From Sulfuritalea sp. (GTDB lineage: Bacteria > Pseudomonadota > Gammaproteobacteria > Burkholderiales > Rhodocyclaceae), in NCBI GenBank assembly GCA_023229545.1, contig JALNZB010000024.1, forward strand, positions 7,202 to 47,781: DNA of 40,580 nucleotides, in the 5' to 3' direction. The notes beneath the pieces are model-generated. The model made no database searches and was not told the origin of the DNA. It saw only the letters and a list, made by a program, of their open reading frames with translations. This document shows, piece after piece, positions 1-7,727 of the stretch (positions within the stretch are counted from its first letter, which is position 1; each line of letters begins with the position of its first letter). A program made the position numbers and the translations under genes.

Positions 1-628
1 CGAGGATGAAGGCCGCCAGGATGGCCGGTCGCAGCACCGGCAAGGTGATCCTGAGCAGCGTGCGCCAGGTGCCGGCGCCGCAGACGCGCGACGATTCTTC
101 CAGCGCCACATCGAAGGAGGCCATCGCCGGCGCGATGATCAGGTAGGCGATGGGCAGGTCGAGCAGGCCCTCGACGAGGATCATGCCCCACATCGAGTAG
201 ATGTTGAGCGGCGCGTTGTCCAGCCCGAACGCTTCCTTCAGGCCGAGGTTGATCAGTCCGTTCGAGGGATTGAGCAGCAGGGCCCAGCTCACCGCGAACA
301 GCAGATGCGGGATCATCATCGGAATGATGGAAATGATCTTGAACAGGAACTTGAAGGGAATGTCGGTGCGGGTATTGAGGTAGGCGAGGAAGATGGCCAG
401 CACCGTGGACAGCAGCGACGAAGTCAGCACGAAAATGCCGGTGTTGACCATCACTTCGAGGAAACCCGGATCGGTATAGGCCTGGACGTACTTGTCGACG
501 GTGAAGTGGCCGAAGGCGGTCAGCCCCTCGGAAAAACTGCCGAGAACCAGCATCACCACCGGGCATACCGTCAAGGCGCCGACGATCGCGATCAGCAGCC
601 AGGTCAGCTTGGTGCGCGCACTGTTCAT
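1..628 (-). CDS. ABC transporter permease (partial, C-terminus off the window)
   Basis: The reverse strand from 628 reads MNSARTKLTWLL and continues as a hydrophobic protein with several membrane spans for about 209 residues before running off the left edge. The part around residues 150-205, with an EGLLDLPIAYLIIAP stretch followed by EESSRVCGAGTWRTL, is the EAA-type loop that contacts the ATPase in binding-protein-dependent permeases. The start lies only 1 bp after the stop of the upstream ATPase gene, so the two are translationally coupled. Together with the ATPase and a family-1 binding protein it resembles FbpB-type iron(III) or related importers. The substrate cannot be read from the sequence. 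The gene is incomplete only because of the window edge. Confidence 0.85.
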   Translation of the reverse strand, partial: MNSARTKLTWLLIAIVGALTVCPVVMLVLGSFSEGLTAFGHFTVDKYVQAYTDPGFLEVMVNTGIFVLTSSLLSTVLAIFLAYLNTRTDIPFKFLFKIISIIPMMIPHLLFAVSWALLLNPSNGLINLGLKEAFGLDNAPLNIYSMWGMILVEGLLDLPIAYLIIAPAMASFDVALEESSRVCGAGTWRTLLRITLPVLRPAILAAFIL

Positions 629-629
629 T

Positions 630-1715
630 TCAGATCGCCACCAGCAGGCAGTGCTCCGGGGCCAGCGTGAAGCTCACGCTGTCGCCTTCAATCAGCTTTG
701 CGTCCGGATCGATCCGGGCGAGTAGATGCTCGTCGCCGACGCCGATCTCGACCTCGTAGGCCTCGCCGACGAACACCAGCGACTCGATGCGGCCGTTGAC
801 CAAATTTCCGGCGGCCGGCGCCTCGCCCTTGACGATGCGGATGAATTCGGGCCGGATGCACAGCGTGGCCTCGCTGCCGACGGGAATGTCGCGGTGCTGG
901 CAGACGATCCGGCCCAGCCCCGAATCGACGACGGTGTTGCCGCCTTCCTCGGCGCGCACCGTGGCCTTGACCAGGTTGGCGCGACCGATGAAGTCGGCGA
1001 CGAAGCGGTGGTCGGCGTCGAAATAGATTTTCTGCGGCGTGCCGATTTCGACGATCTGCCCGGCGCGCATCACGGCGATGGAATCCGACAGCGCGAGCGC
1101 CTCGACGCGGTCGTGGGTCACGTAGACCGCCGTTATCTCCAGCTTGCCGAGGAAGGCGCGCAGTTCCTTGCGGGTTTCCTCGCGCAGCTTGGCGTCGAGA
1201 TTGCTCAGCGGCTCGTCGAACAGGATGACCTTGGGCGCGGCCACCAGCGCCCGCGCCAGCGCGACGCGCTGCTGCTGGCCGCCGGAGAGCTTGGTGGCGG
1301 GACGCCGCTCGAAGCCCTCCATCTGCACAAAGCGTAGCGTCTCCGCCACGCGCAGGCGAATCTCGTCCTTCGGCAGGTTGCGCACCTGCAGCGGGTAGGC
1401 CACGTTGTCGAAAACATTCATGTGCGGCCAGATCGCGTAGGTCTGGAACACCATGCCCAGGCCGCGCTTTTCGGGCGGCACGGAAATGCCCTTGTCCTTC
1501 GACCAGACCACCTCGTCGCCGATGCTGATTTCCCCGACATCCGGTGTTTCGAGGCCGACGATACAGCGCAGCAGCGTGGTCTTGCCGCTGCCGCTGGGGC
1601 CGAGCAGCGTGAATATCTTGTTGGACGGGATGGTCAGGTTGACGTCATCCAGCGCCTTGATGGTCTTGCCGTCGGAGTAGTAAAATTTGCTGACGCCGCG
1701 GATGCGGATTTCCAT
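630..1715 (-). CDS. ABC transporter ATP-binding protein (FbpC/PotA-like)
   Basis: This 361-residue cytoplasmic ATPase would power the importer. The Walker A motif GPSGSGKTT is at residues 39-47, the ABC signature LSGGQQQR at about 143-150, and Walker B ILFDEP at about 164-169 followed by the D-loop SNLDAKL. The switch histidine lies in VYVTHD. Residues after about 235 form a C-terminal TOBE-type regulatory region, typical of the FbpC/PotA/MalK class, and the length is normal for it. It is followed at 1 bp by the permease and separated from the upstream binding-protein gene by 120 bp that hold a strong hairpin terminator. Iron(III) is the likely substrate by family, but polyamine, thiamine or other substrates are not excluded. 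Confidence 0.9.
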   Translation of the reverse strand: MEIRIRGVSKFYYSDGKTIKALDDVNLTIPSNKIFTLLGPSGSGKTTLLRCIVGLETPDVGEISIGDEVVWSKDKGISVPPEKRGLGMVFQTYAIWPHMNVFDNVAYPLQVRNLPKDEIRLRVAETLRFVQMEGFERRPATKLSGGQQQRVALARALVAAPKVILFDEPLSNLDAKLREETRKELRAFLGKLEITAVYVTHDRVEALALSDSIAVMRAGQIVEIGTPQKIYFDADHRFVADFIGRANLVKATVRAEEGGNTVVDSGLGRIVCQHRDIPVGSEATLCIRPEFIRIVKGEAPAAGNLVNGRIESLVFVGEAYEVEIGVGDEHLLARIDPDAKLIEGDSVSFTLAPEHCLLVAI

Positions 1716-1779
1716 GGTGGTTGTCCCGAAAGGCCTTCAATGCGGGCAGCGGCGCGCTCGCCGCGCTACCCGGTAATCG

Positions 1780-1814
1780 AAAAACAGCCACCCGGCAGGC
1801 CGCGCGGGTGGCTG
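1780..1814 (-). terminator. Rho-independent terminator/attenuator after the binding-protein gene
   Basis: On the minus strand a perfect 10-bp stem (CAGCCACCCG read with CGGGTGGCTG, arms 1805-1814 and 1785-1794) is followed directly by a run of T residues (TTTTTC after strand reversal). It lies 21 bp after the binding-protein stop and upstream of the ATPase gene. Partial termination here would give more binding protein than ATPase and permease, a common arrangement in ABC operons. Confidence 0.75.
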
Positions 1815-1835
1815 GAATGACGCGTGCCGCAAGGG

Positions 1836-2837
1836 CTATTTCACATCGAAGATTTTCTTGAACTCGGCGCCCCATGTCTTGATCTCCGCGTCCGACAGTT
1901 CGCGGATGGCAATCACCTTGGCTTCCTTGATGCCGTCGATGGGCGGGTAGATGCCGGGTGCCAGCACGTATTCGCCAACGTCCTTCGCCAGCATTTCCAT
2001 GGATTTCTTCGACAGCCAGTAATCGACGAAGGCGCGTGCCGCAGCGGGGTGCGGCGCCTTGGACGCCACGGCGATGGCGCGCGGCGTGCCCATCAGCGGT
2101 TGCGAGACGCGCGCCCAGTCGAGCGGGGCCGGCGCCTTGGTGACGATGTACTTGGGCATCGAAATGGCAATCAGCTTCTCGCCGCTTTCGATCGGCGCCG
2201 GGGTCGGGCCGAACGAGGCGACGAACATCGGCTTGTTGGCGGCGAGTCCTTTGAGGAAGTCGCGCCATTCGGGCTCGGTCTTGAAGACGTTCTCCTTTAG
2301 CCCGATCAGCCAGGAAATGGTCGTGGCATGGTTGGCCGGGTTGGGCATGACGATCTTGTCCTTCCACTTCGGCAGCGCCAGATCCTCGTAGCGCTTCGGC
2401 GCATCGGCCGCCTTGACCTTTTCCTTGTTGTAGATCAGGGCCACATACTCGATGCCGAAAATTTGTACCTTGTCATCCTTCTTTGTCCAGTCGGGATAGC
2501 CGGCGGCGGCGGGCGAGCGGTAGCTCGCCAGCACGCCCTTTTCCTTGAGCAGATCGAGTACCGGCAGCGGCGCCTGCACCACGTCGGCCATCAGCTTGCC
2601 GGCCTCGAACTCGGTAATCGCCGTGGCGACGAACTTGGATGTGGAAATCCGCGTGTATTCGCCGGTGACCCCGGTATCGGCCGTGAATGCCTTGATGATC
2701 GGCTCGACGGCTGTGATGTTGGCGTAGAACGAAGCCTTGCCCTCGGCTTTGGCCTTGTCGATCTGGGCCTTGTCTTGCGCCTGGGGCTGGGCGGCGGCAC
2801 ATAAAACGAACAATGCCATGAGCAGCTTTTTCATCAT
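1836..2837 (-). CDS. Extracellular solute-binding protein, family 1 (iron-binding-like)
   Basis: This 333-residue protein begins with a clear Sec signal peptide (MMKKLLMALFVLCAAAQPQAQ, cleavage near residue 20) and is therefore periplasmic. The mature part looks like a type-2 periplasmic binding protein of the FbpA/AfuA class, with the early KAKAEGKASFYANITAVEP region, the central YKSPAAAGYPDW-like turn and the C-terminal segment ending FKKIFDVK. The ATG at 2837 is preceded by GGAGGAAAG, a good ribosome site. It sits 31 bp downstream of hoxH on the same strand with no terminator visible between them, so it may be transcribed with hoxFUYH. Iron(III) is an inference from family and neighbours. 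Confidence 0.85.
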   Translation of the reverse strand: MMKKLLMALFVLCAAAQPQAQDKAQIDKAKAEGKASFYANITAVEPIIKAFTADTGVTGEYTRISTSKFVATAITEFEAGKLMADVVQAPLPVLDLLKEKGVLASYRSPAAAGYPDWTKKDDKVQIFGIEYVALIYNKEKVKAADAPKRYEDLALPKWKDKIVMPNPANHATTISWLIGLKENVFKTEPEWRDFLKGLAANKPMFVASFGPTPAPIESGEKLIAISMPKYIVTKAPAPLDWARVSQPLMGTPRAIAVASKAPHPAAARAFVDYWLSKKSMEMLAKDVGEYVLAPGIYPPIDGIKEAKVIAIRELSDAEIKTWGAEFKKIFDVK

Positions 2838-2868
2838 CTTTCCTCCAAGAAAATTGCAGGGGTTGCGG

Positions 2869-4377
2869 TCAGGTGATGCCGCGAAGTTCGTGAATTTCGT
2901 GGGTGAGGCCCCGATTATCGCGCGTCGCCTCGTCGATCACCGTACCGTCAGCGCCGACTATTGCCACTTCGAGCGGCATTTGGCCCAGGGCGTGGGTGGC
3001 GCAGGAGAGGCAGGGGTCGAAGGCGCGGATCGCCACCTCGATGTGGTTGAGCAGCCCTTCGGTGATTTCGCGGCCGTTGAGATACTTCTTCGCCACTTCG
3101 CGCACCGCCGTGTTCATCGCTTGGTTGTTGTGCGTGGTCGACACGATCAGGTTGGCGCGGATCACCAGGTCGTTTTCATCGACGCGGTAGTGGTGGATCA
3201 GCGTGCCGCGCGGCGCCTCGATGACGCCGACGCCGCGTTCCTGGCGCTGGCCGGTCGCCATCAGGTCGTCGCCGATGATGTCGTCGTCGTGGAGCAGATC
3301 CTTGATGGTCTCCGCCGCGTGCAGCATTTCGATCATGCGCGCCCAGTGGTAGCCCAGCGTTGCGCCGGCGGCAGAGCCGCCGTCGAAGGCGAGGAATTCC
3401 TGCCGTTCCTTCTCGGCCAGTGGCGTCGGGATGCTGTCGCAGTGGGTGACGCGGGTTAGCGGTCCGACGCGATAGGAGCCGGCGTCCGGTCCCAGCGACT
3501 TGAAAAAGGGGAACTTCATGTAGGACCAGGGCTTGACGTCCTCGGCGATGACTTCCCAGTAGCGTCCATAGTTGAAATGGTCGAACAGCGTAGTGCCGTC
3601 CTCATCCCTGGCGCGCAGACCGCCGTGGTAGAGATCCAGCGCGCCATCCGCGCGCACCAGGCACATGCCGCTGGAACGGAAGCGGCCGAATTCGTTGTAC
3701 TCGGCGAGGTTCTGCTCGAACAACTGGCGAATCATGCCGACTGCATCACGGCTCCAGGTCACCATCTGGTAGATGTCCTTGAGCAATGCCGCGCGCTCCT
3801 CGCTCGACAGGGACTTGTTCACGCCGCCGGGAATCGAACCGGTGCCATGCACCCGCTTGCCGGCGGTCATGCGGATCACTTCCTGCCCGAATTTCCTGAG
3901 CAGCACGCCCTTTTTGGCGATCTCCGGATGGGCAGCGATGATGCCGACGATGTTGCGCGCGGCAACGTCGGAACCGAAGCCGAACAGCAGGTCCGGCGAC
4001 GAGAGATGAAAGAAGTGCAGGGCGTGCGATTGCAGTATCTGGCCGTAGTGCATCAGGCGGCGAATTTTCTCCGCCGTCGGCGTCAGTTGCTTCACGCCCA
4101 GCATCATGTCCATGGCCTTAGACGCGGCCAGATGGTGCGAGACCGGACAGATGCCGCACAGGCGCTGCACCATCACCGGCACTTCCCAGTAGGGGCGTCC
4201 CTGAATGAACTTCTCGAAGCCACGGAATTCGACAATGTGCAGGCGCACCTGCTGCACCTGGTTGTCGTCGTCGAGCAGGATCGTGACCTTGCCGTGGCCC
4301 TCGACCCGCGACACGGGATCGATGGCGACACGACGGAGTTTTTCGGGGTAGGCGGCGGTTTCGAGTTCGAAGCTCAT
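2869..4377 (-). CDS. hoxH: NAD-reducing [NiFe]-hydrogenase large subunit HoxH
   Basis: This 502-residue protein carries the catalytic NiFe site of the cytoplasmic NAD-reducing (group 3d) hydrogenase. The N-terminal nickel motif RLCGICPVSHH (about residues 72-82) and the C-terminal motif DPCLSCATH supply the four cysteine ligands. After that His follows a C-terminal tail of about 40 residues beginning ALGQMPLEV, the propeptide removed by a dedicated endopeptidase (HoxW) after nickel insertion. No hoxW is visible in the window. It is the last hox gene of the operon hoxF-U-Y-H, starting 15 bp after hoxY. Similarity is to HoxH rather than to the periplasmic HybC in this window. Confidence 0.96.
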   Translation of the reverse strand: MSFELETAAYPEKLRRVAIDPVSRVEGHGKVTILLDDDNQVQQVRLHIVEFRGFEKFIQGRPYWEVPVMVQRLCGICPVSHHLAASKAMDMMLGVKQLTPTAEKIRRLMHYGQILQSHALHFFHLSSPDLLFGFGSDVAARNIVGIIAAHPEIAKKGVLLRKFGQEVIRMTAGKRVHGTGSIPGGVNKSLSSEERAALLKDIYQMVTWSRDAVGMIRQLFEQNLAEYNEFGRFRSSGMCLVRADGALDLYHGGLRARDEDGTTLFDHFNYGRYWEVIAEDVKPWSYMKFPFFKSLGPDAGSYRVGPLTRVTHCDSIPTPLAEKERQEFLAFDGGSAAGATLGYHWARMIEMLHAAETIKDLLHDDDIIGDDLMATGQRQERGVGVIEAPRGTLIHHYRVDENDLVIRANLIVSTTHNNQAMNTAVREVAKKYLNGREITEGLLNHIEVAIRAFDPCLSCATHALGQMPLEVAIVGADGTVIDEATRDNRGLTHEIHELRGIT

Positions 4378-4392
4378 GGCGGTCTCAAATGT

Positions 4393-4974
4393 TCAGTCGT
4401 AGTGCAACAAGCCGTGGCCCAGAGCGGGCGTGCGACCGGCCAGCAGGTCGGTCAGGAACTTCCAGATGGCATCGGCCGGCGGCGGGCAGCCGGGCAGGAA
4501 ATAGTCGACTTTCACGACTTCATGGATCGGGTGTACCTTGTTGAGCGGCAGGGGCAGCTCCGGGTCGTTGGGAATGCCGCCGTGGCTCACCAGGTATTCG
4601 GTCTGGTACACCTCTTCCAGCACGTCGCGCAGGTCGAGGTGGTTGCGTTGCGCGGGCAGGCCGCCATTGATCGCGCAGGCGCCGAGCGCCACCAGGATTT
4701 TGCAGTTCTGGCGGAATTCGCGCAGTACATGCACGTTCTCGGCATTGCACAGCCCGCCCTCGATGATGCCGAGATCGCAGGGGCCGCAGCGCTTGATGTC
4801 GGTCAGCGGCGTGCGGTCGAATTCAATCAGGTCAAGCAGCGTGAGCAACCGCTCGTCGATGTCGAGGATGGACATGTGACAGCCGAAACAGCCGGCGAGG
4901 CTGGCGGTGGCGACACGCAACTTTTTCGCTGGGGCCGGGTTTGCGTTCGTGGTTACGTTCATGGGTGCGTTCAT
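4393..4974 (-). CDS. hoxY: NAD-reducing hydrogenase small subunit HoxY
   Basis: HoxY is the small electron-transfer partner of HoxH in the hydrogenase module. The start at 4974 (MNAPMNV) is chosen because it overlaps the hoxU stop as ATGA and leaves a 193-residue product, normal for HoxY; an in-frame opening further upstream is antisense noise within hoxU. The iron-sulphur cluster cysteines lie in AGCFGCHMS, in KRCGPCDLGIIEG, in ALGACAINGG and in LPGCPPPADAIW. There is no Tat signal, in agreement with a cytoplasmic enzyme, and there is only one [4Fe-4S] cluster, as in this family. It lies between hoxU and hoxH on the minus strand. Confidence 0.95.
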   Translation of the reverse strand: MNAPMNVTTNANPAPAKKLRVATASLAGCFGCHMSILDIDERLLTLLDLIEFDRTPLTDIKRCGPCDLGIIEGGLCNAENVHVLREFRQNCKILVALGACAINGGLPAQRNHLDLRDVLEEVYQTEYLVSHGGIPNDPELPLPLNKVHPIHEVVKVDYFLPGCPPPADAIWKFLTDLLAGRTPALGHGLLHYD

Positions 4975-5678
4975 GATGCATCTTCCGCGACGTGTTCGCT
5001 GATTGGCGCCAGGTCGTATTTGCGCTGGCCGATGGGCACGGCGAAACCCTTGCGCTTGGGCAGAATGACGCCCACCGGACAGATGCTGGCGGCGCGGTCG
5101 GTGACGGCGAAATCGGTGTCGCCGAGGTGGCCCGATTCGCTGCTGATGTGCACCCGCCGTCCAAGCAGGCCGCGCCCGCCCATGTAGAACACGTTCTTGC
5201 CGTCGGCGTCGCGCGATGCCGCCACGCACAGCGAGCACATGATGCAGCGGTTGAAGTCGAGCAGGACATCGGGATGCGAGGCATCGACCGGGCGGTTGGG
5301 ATAGAACATGTCGAAGTGCGGCGACATCATGTTCAGTTCGTAGGCCGTGGCTTGCAGACGGCAATTGCCGCTTTTCTCGCAGGAGGGGCAGAAGTGATTG
5401 CCTTCGACGAACAGCATCTGCAACAGCGTGCGGCGCTTCTCGTCAAGTTCCATGCTGCGGTTCTCGACCTCCAGGCCGGGCTGCGCTTGCGTGATGCAGG
5501 ACGAACCGAAGCGGCCATTGACCTTTACCGTACACAATTTGCATGAACCGTGCGCGCTGAAATCCGGATGCCAGCACAGATGGGGAATATAGACGCCATG
5601 GGCGGTCGCTGCCTGCATGATGGTCTGCCCCGGCGCAAAGGGAATGTCTTCGCCATCGAGTTGAAAGGTGTCGTTCAT
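4971..5678 (-). CDS. hoxU: NAD-reducing hydrogenase diaphorase subunit HoxU
   Basis: This 235-residue iron-sulphur protein links the HoxF flavin site to HoxY. It resembles the N-terminal part of complex I NuoG. An N-terminal [2Fe-2S] fold has cysteines in PHLCWHPDF, HGSCKLCTV and GSSCITQ. A His/Cys3 [4Fe-4S] site lies in GNHFCPSCEKSGNC. A C-terminal ferredoxin-like segment with RCIMCSLCV and a later ICPVG completes the chain. It overlaps hoxF upstream and hoxY downstream by 4 bp each (ATGA junctions), which indicates tight translational coupling. Confidence 0.95.
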   Translation of the reverse strand: MNDTFQLDGEDIPFAPGQTIMQAATAHGVYIPHLCWHPDFSAHGSCKLCTVKVNGRFGSSCITQAQPGLEVENRSMELDEKRRTLLQMLFVEGNHFCPSCEKSGNCRLQATAYELNMMSPHFDMFYPNRPVDASHPDVLLDFNRCIMCSLCVAASRDADGKNVFYMGGRGLLGRRVHISSESGHLGDTDFAVTDRAASICPVGVILPKRKGFAVPIGQRKYDLAPISEHVAEDAS

Positions 5679-7498
5679 GCTTCGGCCTCATTCGGCAAAT
5701 GCGCTGAAAAGTGCGCGGCGGCGTCATCGCGTCCGGTCATCTGCCGCGCCTGCGACAGGGCCGCGTCGAGATCGAAGGCCGGTTCGTAGTCGAGCGACAT
5801 GAGGCGGCGTTCGTAGGCGGGACGGAATTTGTTGAGCGTGTCGAAGATCGGGTTGCAGGCCGAGTTGCCCAGCCCGCAATGGCTGGCGCCCTGCATCAGG
5901 CGATGCAGCTTGAACAGTTCGTCGATGTCATAAGGCGAGCCGTGCCGGTTTGCGATCTTGTCCATCAGGTTCCGCACCAGCGTCGTGCCGACCCGGCAGG
6001 GCGTGCAGAAGCCGCAGGACTCGTGGGCGAAGAAGTGGGCGAAGTTGCGCGCCACCTCGAACATGTCGCGGCTTTCGTCGAAAACCATGAAGGCGCCCGC
6101 CGTCGGAATATCCTCGAAGGCGATCCTGCGGTCGAACTCGGCTGCCGTCAGGCACAGGCCGGACGGGCCGGAAATCTGCACCGCCTGGCAATCGCATTTG
6201 CCAAACCCGGCGCCGCAGTCTTCGAGTACCTGCCGCACGGTGACGCCGTAGGGATATTCGTAAATGCCGGGACGCTCGCAGTCGCCGCTGACCGAAAGGA
6301 GTTTGCTGCCGGTGGATTTCTCGGTGCCATGCCGCGCATACCATTCGCTGCCGTGGGCCGCGATCAGGCAGGATGCGGCGAGTGTCTCGACGTTGTTCAC
6401 GGTCGTCGGCTGGTCGAGATAGCCGTGGGTGACGGGGAAGGGCGGGCGGATGCGCGGTCGCCCCGGCTTGCCTTCGAGCGACTCGATCAGGGCGGATTCC
6501 TCGCCGCAGATATAGGCGCCGGCGCCGAGATGAATTTCAATGTCGAATTCAAACGACGTGCCGAGGATGTTGGCGCCCAGCAGTCCGGCTTGCCGCCGTG
6601 TCGCCAGCGCCGACTCTAACGGGTCAAGCAGATAGTGGTACTCGCCGCGCAGGTAGAGCAGACCCTTTTTCGCCCCTACCACCAGGCCGGCGATGCTCAT
6701 GCCCTCGAACACCAGATCGGCGTATGAGGTCAGCAGCACGCGATCCTTGAAGGTGCCCGGCTCGCCTTCGTCGGCATTGCACACGACATAATGCGCCGGG
6801 TGTGCGCCATGTCCTTCGGCGTTGCGGCAGGCTTCCCATTTGAGGCCGGTGCCGAAGCCGGCGCCGCCGCGGCCGCGCAGCCTGGCGGCCTTGATCTCCG
6901 CCAGCATCTTTTCCGCGCCGAGTTCCAGCGCGGCGGCCAGCGCCTGGCCGGCAACGAGGCCGTGATCCAGCAGAATGTCCTTGCGACGGATATTGTCGTC
7001 GACCGCAAACCATTCGACGGGCCATTTGGCGACGGGCGTTTCGCTGCGGATCAGGCCGACCATTTCGCCGACGCGGGCCGGCGTCATGCGCGTGATGGGC
7101 CGGTAGTTCACCAGCACGGCCGGACCCTGATCGCACATGCCGGTGCAGGAGGTGGTATCGACGCTGACCAGACCGTCTTCGGAAACGCGTCCCGGTTCCA
7201 GCCAGAGCTTCTTGCACATGGACTCCATCAAGTCGGTGTTGCCCAGCATGCGGTCGGTGATGTTGTCGCTCCACAGCACCCGATAGCGACCCAGCGGACG
7301 GGTGTGGAAAAAGCTGTAGAAGTCGGCGGTGCCTTCCACCATGGCGCGCGGCCAAGCGACAGCCTTGGCGATGATCGTCAGTGTTGCGGGCGACAGCCAG
7401 CCGAGTTGCTCCTGCGTCTCGCGCAGAATCTGCATCAGCCGCGTGCCGTTCCTATGGTGGCGGTCAAGAACGGCGTCTATCGTATCGGTATCGGACAT
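5675..7498 (-). CDS. hoxF: NAD-reducing hydrogenase diaphorase subunit HoxF
   Basis: HoxF carries FMN and the NAD(H) site and is related to NuoE fused to NuoF. I prefer the ATG at 7498 (MSDTDTIDAVLDR, 607 residues) because it has a GGGG-type ribosome site and fits the usual 600-residue length; an ATG at 7522 is also in frame. Residues to about 160 form the NuoE-like part with TSCTGMCDQGP. The glycine-rich FMN loop RGRGGAGFGTGLKWE lies near residue 205 and the nucleotide loop GAGAYICGEESALIESLEG near 345. The [4Fe-4S] cysteines are in ESCGFCTPCRVGT, with a later GNSAC. It is the first gene of hoxFUYH. Confidence 0.95.
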   Translation of the reverse strand: MSDTDTIDAVLDRHHRNGTRLMQILRETQEQLGWLSPATLTIIAKAVAWPRAMVEGTADFYSFFHTRPLGRYRVLWSDNITDRMLGNTDLMESMCKKLWLEPGRVSEDGLVSVDTTSCTGMCDQGPAVLVNYRPITRMTPARVGEMVGLIRSETPVAKWPVEWFAVDDNIRRKDILLDHGLVAGQALAAALELGAEKMLAEIKAARLRGRGGAGFGTGLKWEACRNAEGHGAHPAHYVVCNADEGEPGTFKDRVLLTSYADLVFEGMSIAGLVVGAKKGLLYLRGEYHYLLDPLESALATRRQAGLLGANILGTSFEFDIEIHLGAGAYICGEESALIESLEGKPGRPRIRPPFPVTHGYLDQPTTVNNVETLAASCLIAAHGSEWYARHGTEKSTGSKLLSVSGDCERPGIYEYPYGVTVRQVLEDCGAGFGKCDCQAVQISGPSGLCLTAAEFDRRIAFEDIPTAGAFMVFDESRDMFEVARNFAHFFAHESCGFCTPCRVGTTLVRNLMDKIANRHGSPYDIDELFKLHRLMQGASHCGLGNSACNPIFDTLNKFRPAYERRLMSLDYEPAFDLDAALSQARQMTGRDDAAAHFSAHLPNEAEA

Positions 7499-7633
7499 GG
7501 CAATCCCCAAGGCACTTCGCATATTGCTGGTGCAGTGCAGCGTACCGCTGTTGTTTCATGTGGATTTAATCTGGGTCAACATTTTGTGCAATCGACCGCA
7601 AATGATGAAATCGACCGGTACAGAAAAAATGAA

Positions 7634-7651
7634 GGGCATTTATCACGCCGC
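7634..7651 (-). promoter_or_regulatory. Candidate sigma-54 promoter of the hoxFUYH operon
   Basis: On the minus strand the sequence CGGCGTGATAAATGCC has GG and GC separated by 10 bp, the invariant spacing of -24/-12 promoters (GG at 7649-7648, GC at 7637-7636). It keeps GGC, the G at position 7 and TGC of the consensus but lacks others. It lies about 125 bp before the hoxF start. A HoxA-type activator is encoded in the window, and hox operons of relatives are sigma-54 dependent. The match is imperfect. Confidence 0.4.
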
Positions 7652-7727
7652 TCTGCTACGATTTCGTCTCAGGGTGGCCGGCCTCCCGAAATGCACGCTT
7701 TGACCAAGGGGCGGTGCCTTCTGACAG

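Noticed and set aside
305..2804. Several long plus-strand open frames opposite the ABC transporter genes
   Set aside because: They are antisense shadows in GC-rich DNA; the minus-strand frames carry clear Walker, signature and signal-peptide motifs.
3577..5187. A 536-codon plus-strand open frame opposite hoxH and hoxY
   Set aside because: It is antisense to well-conserved hydrogenase subunits; no motif was seen in it.
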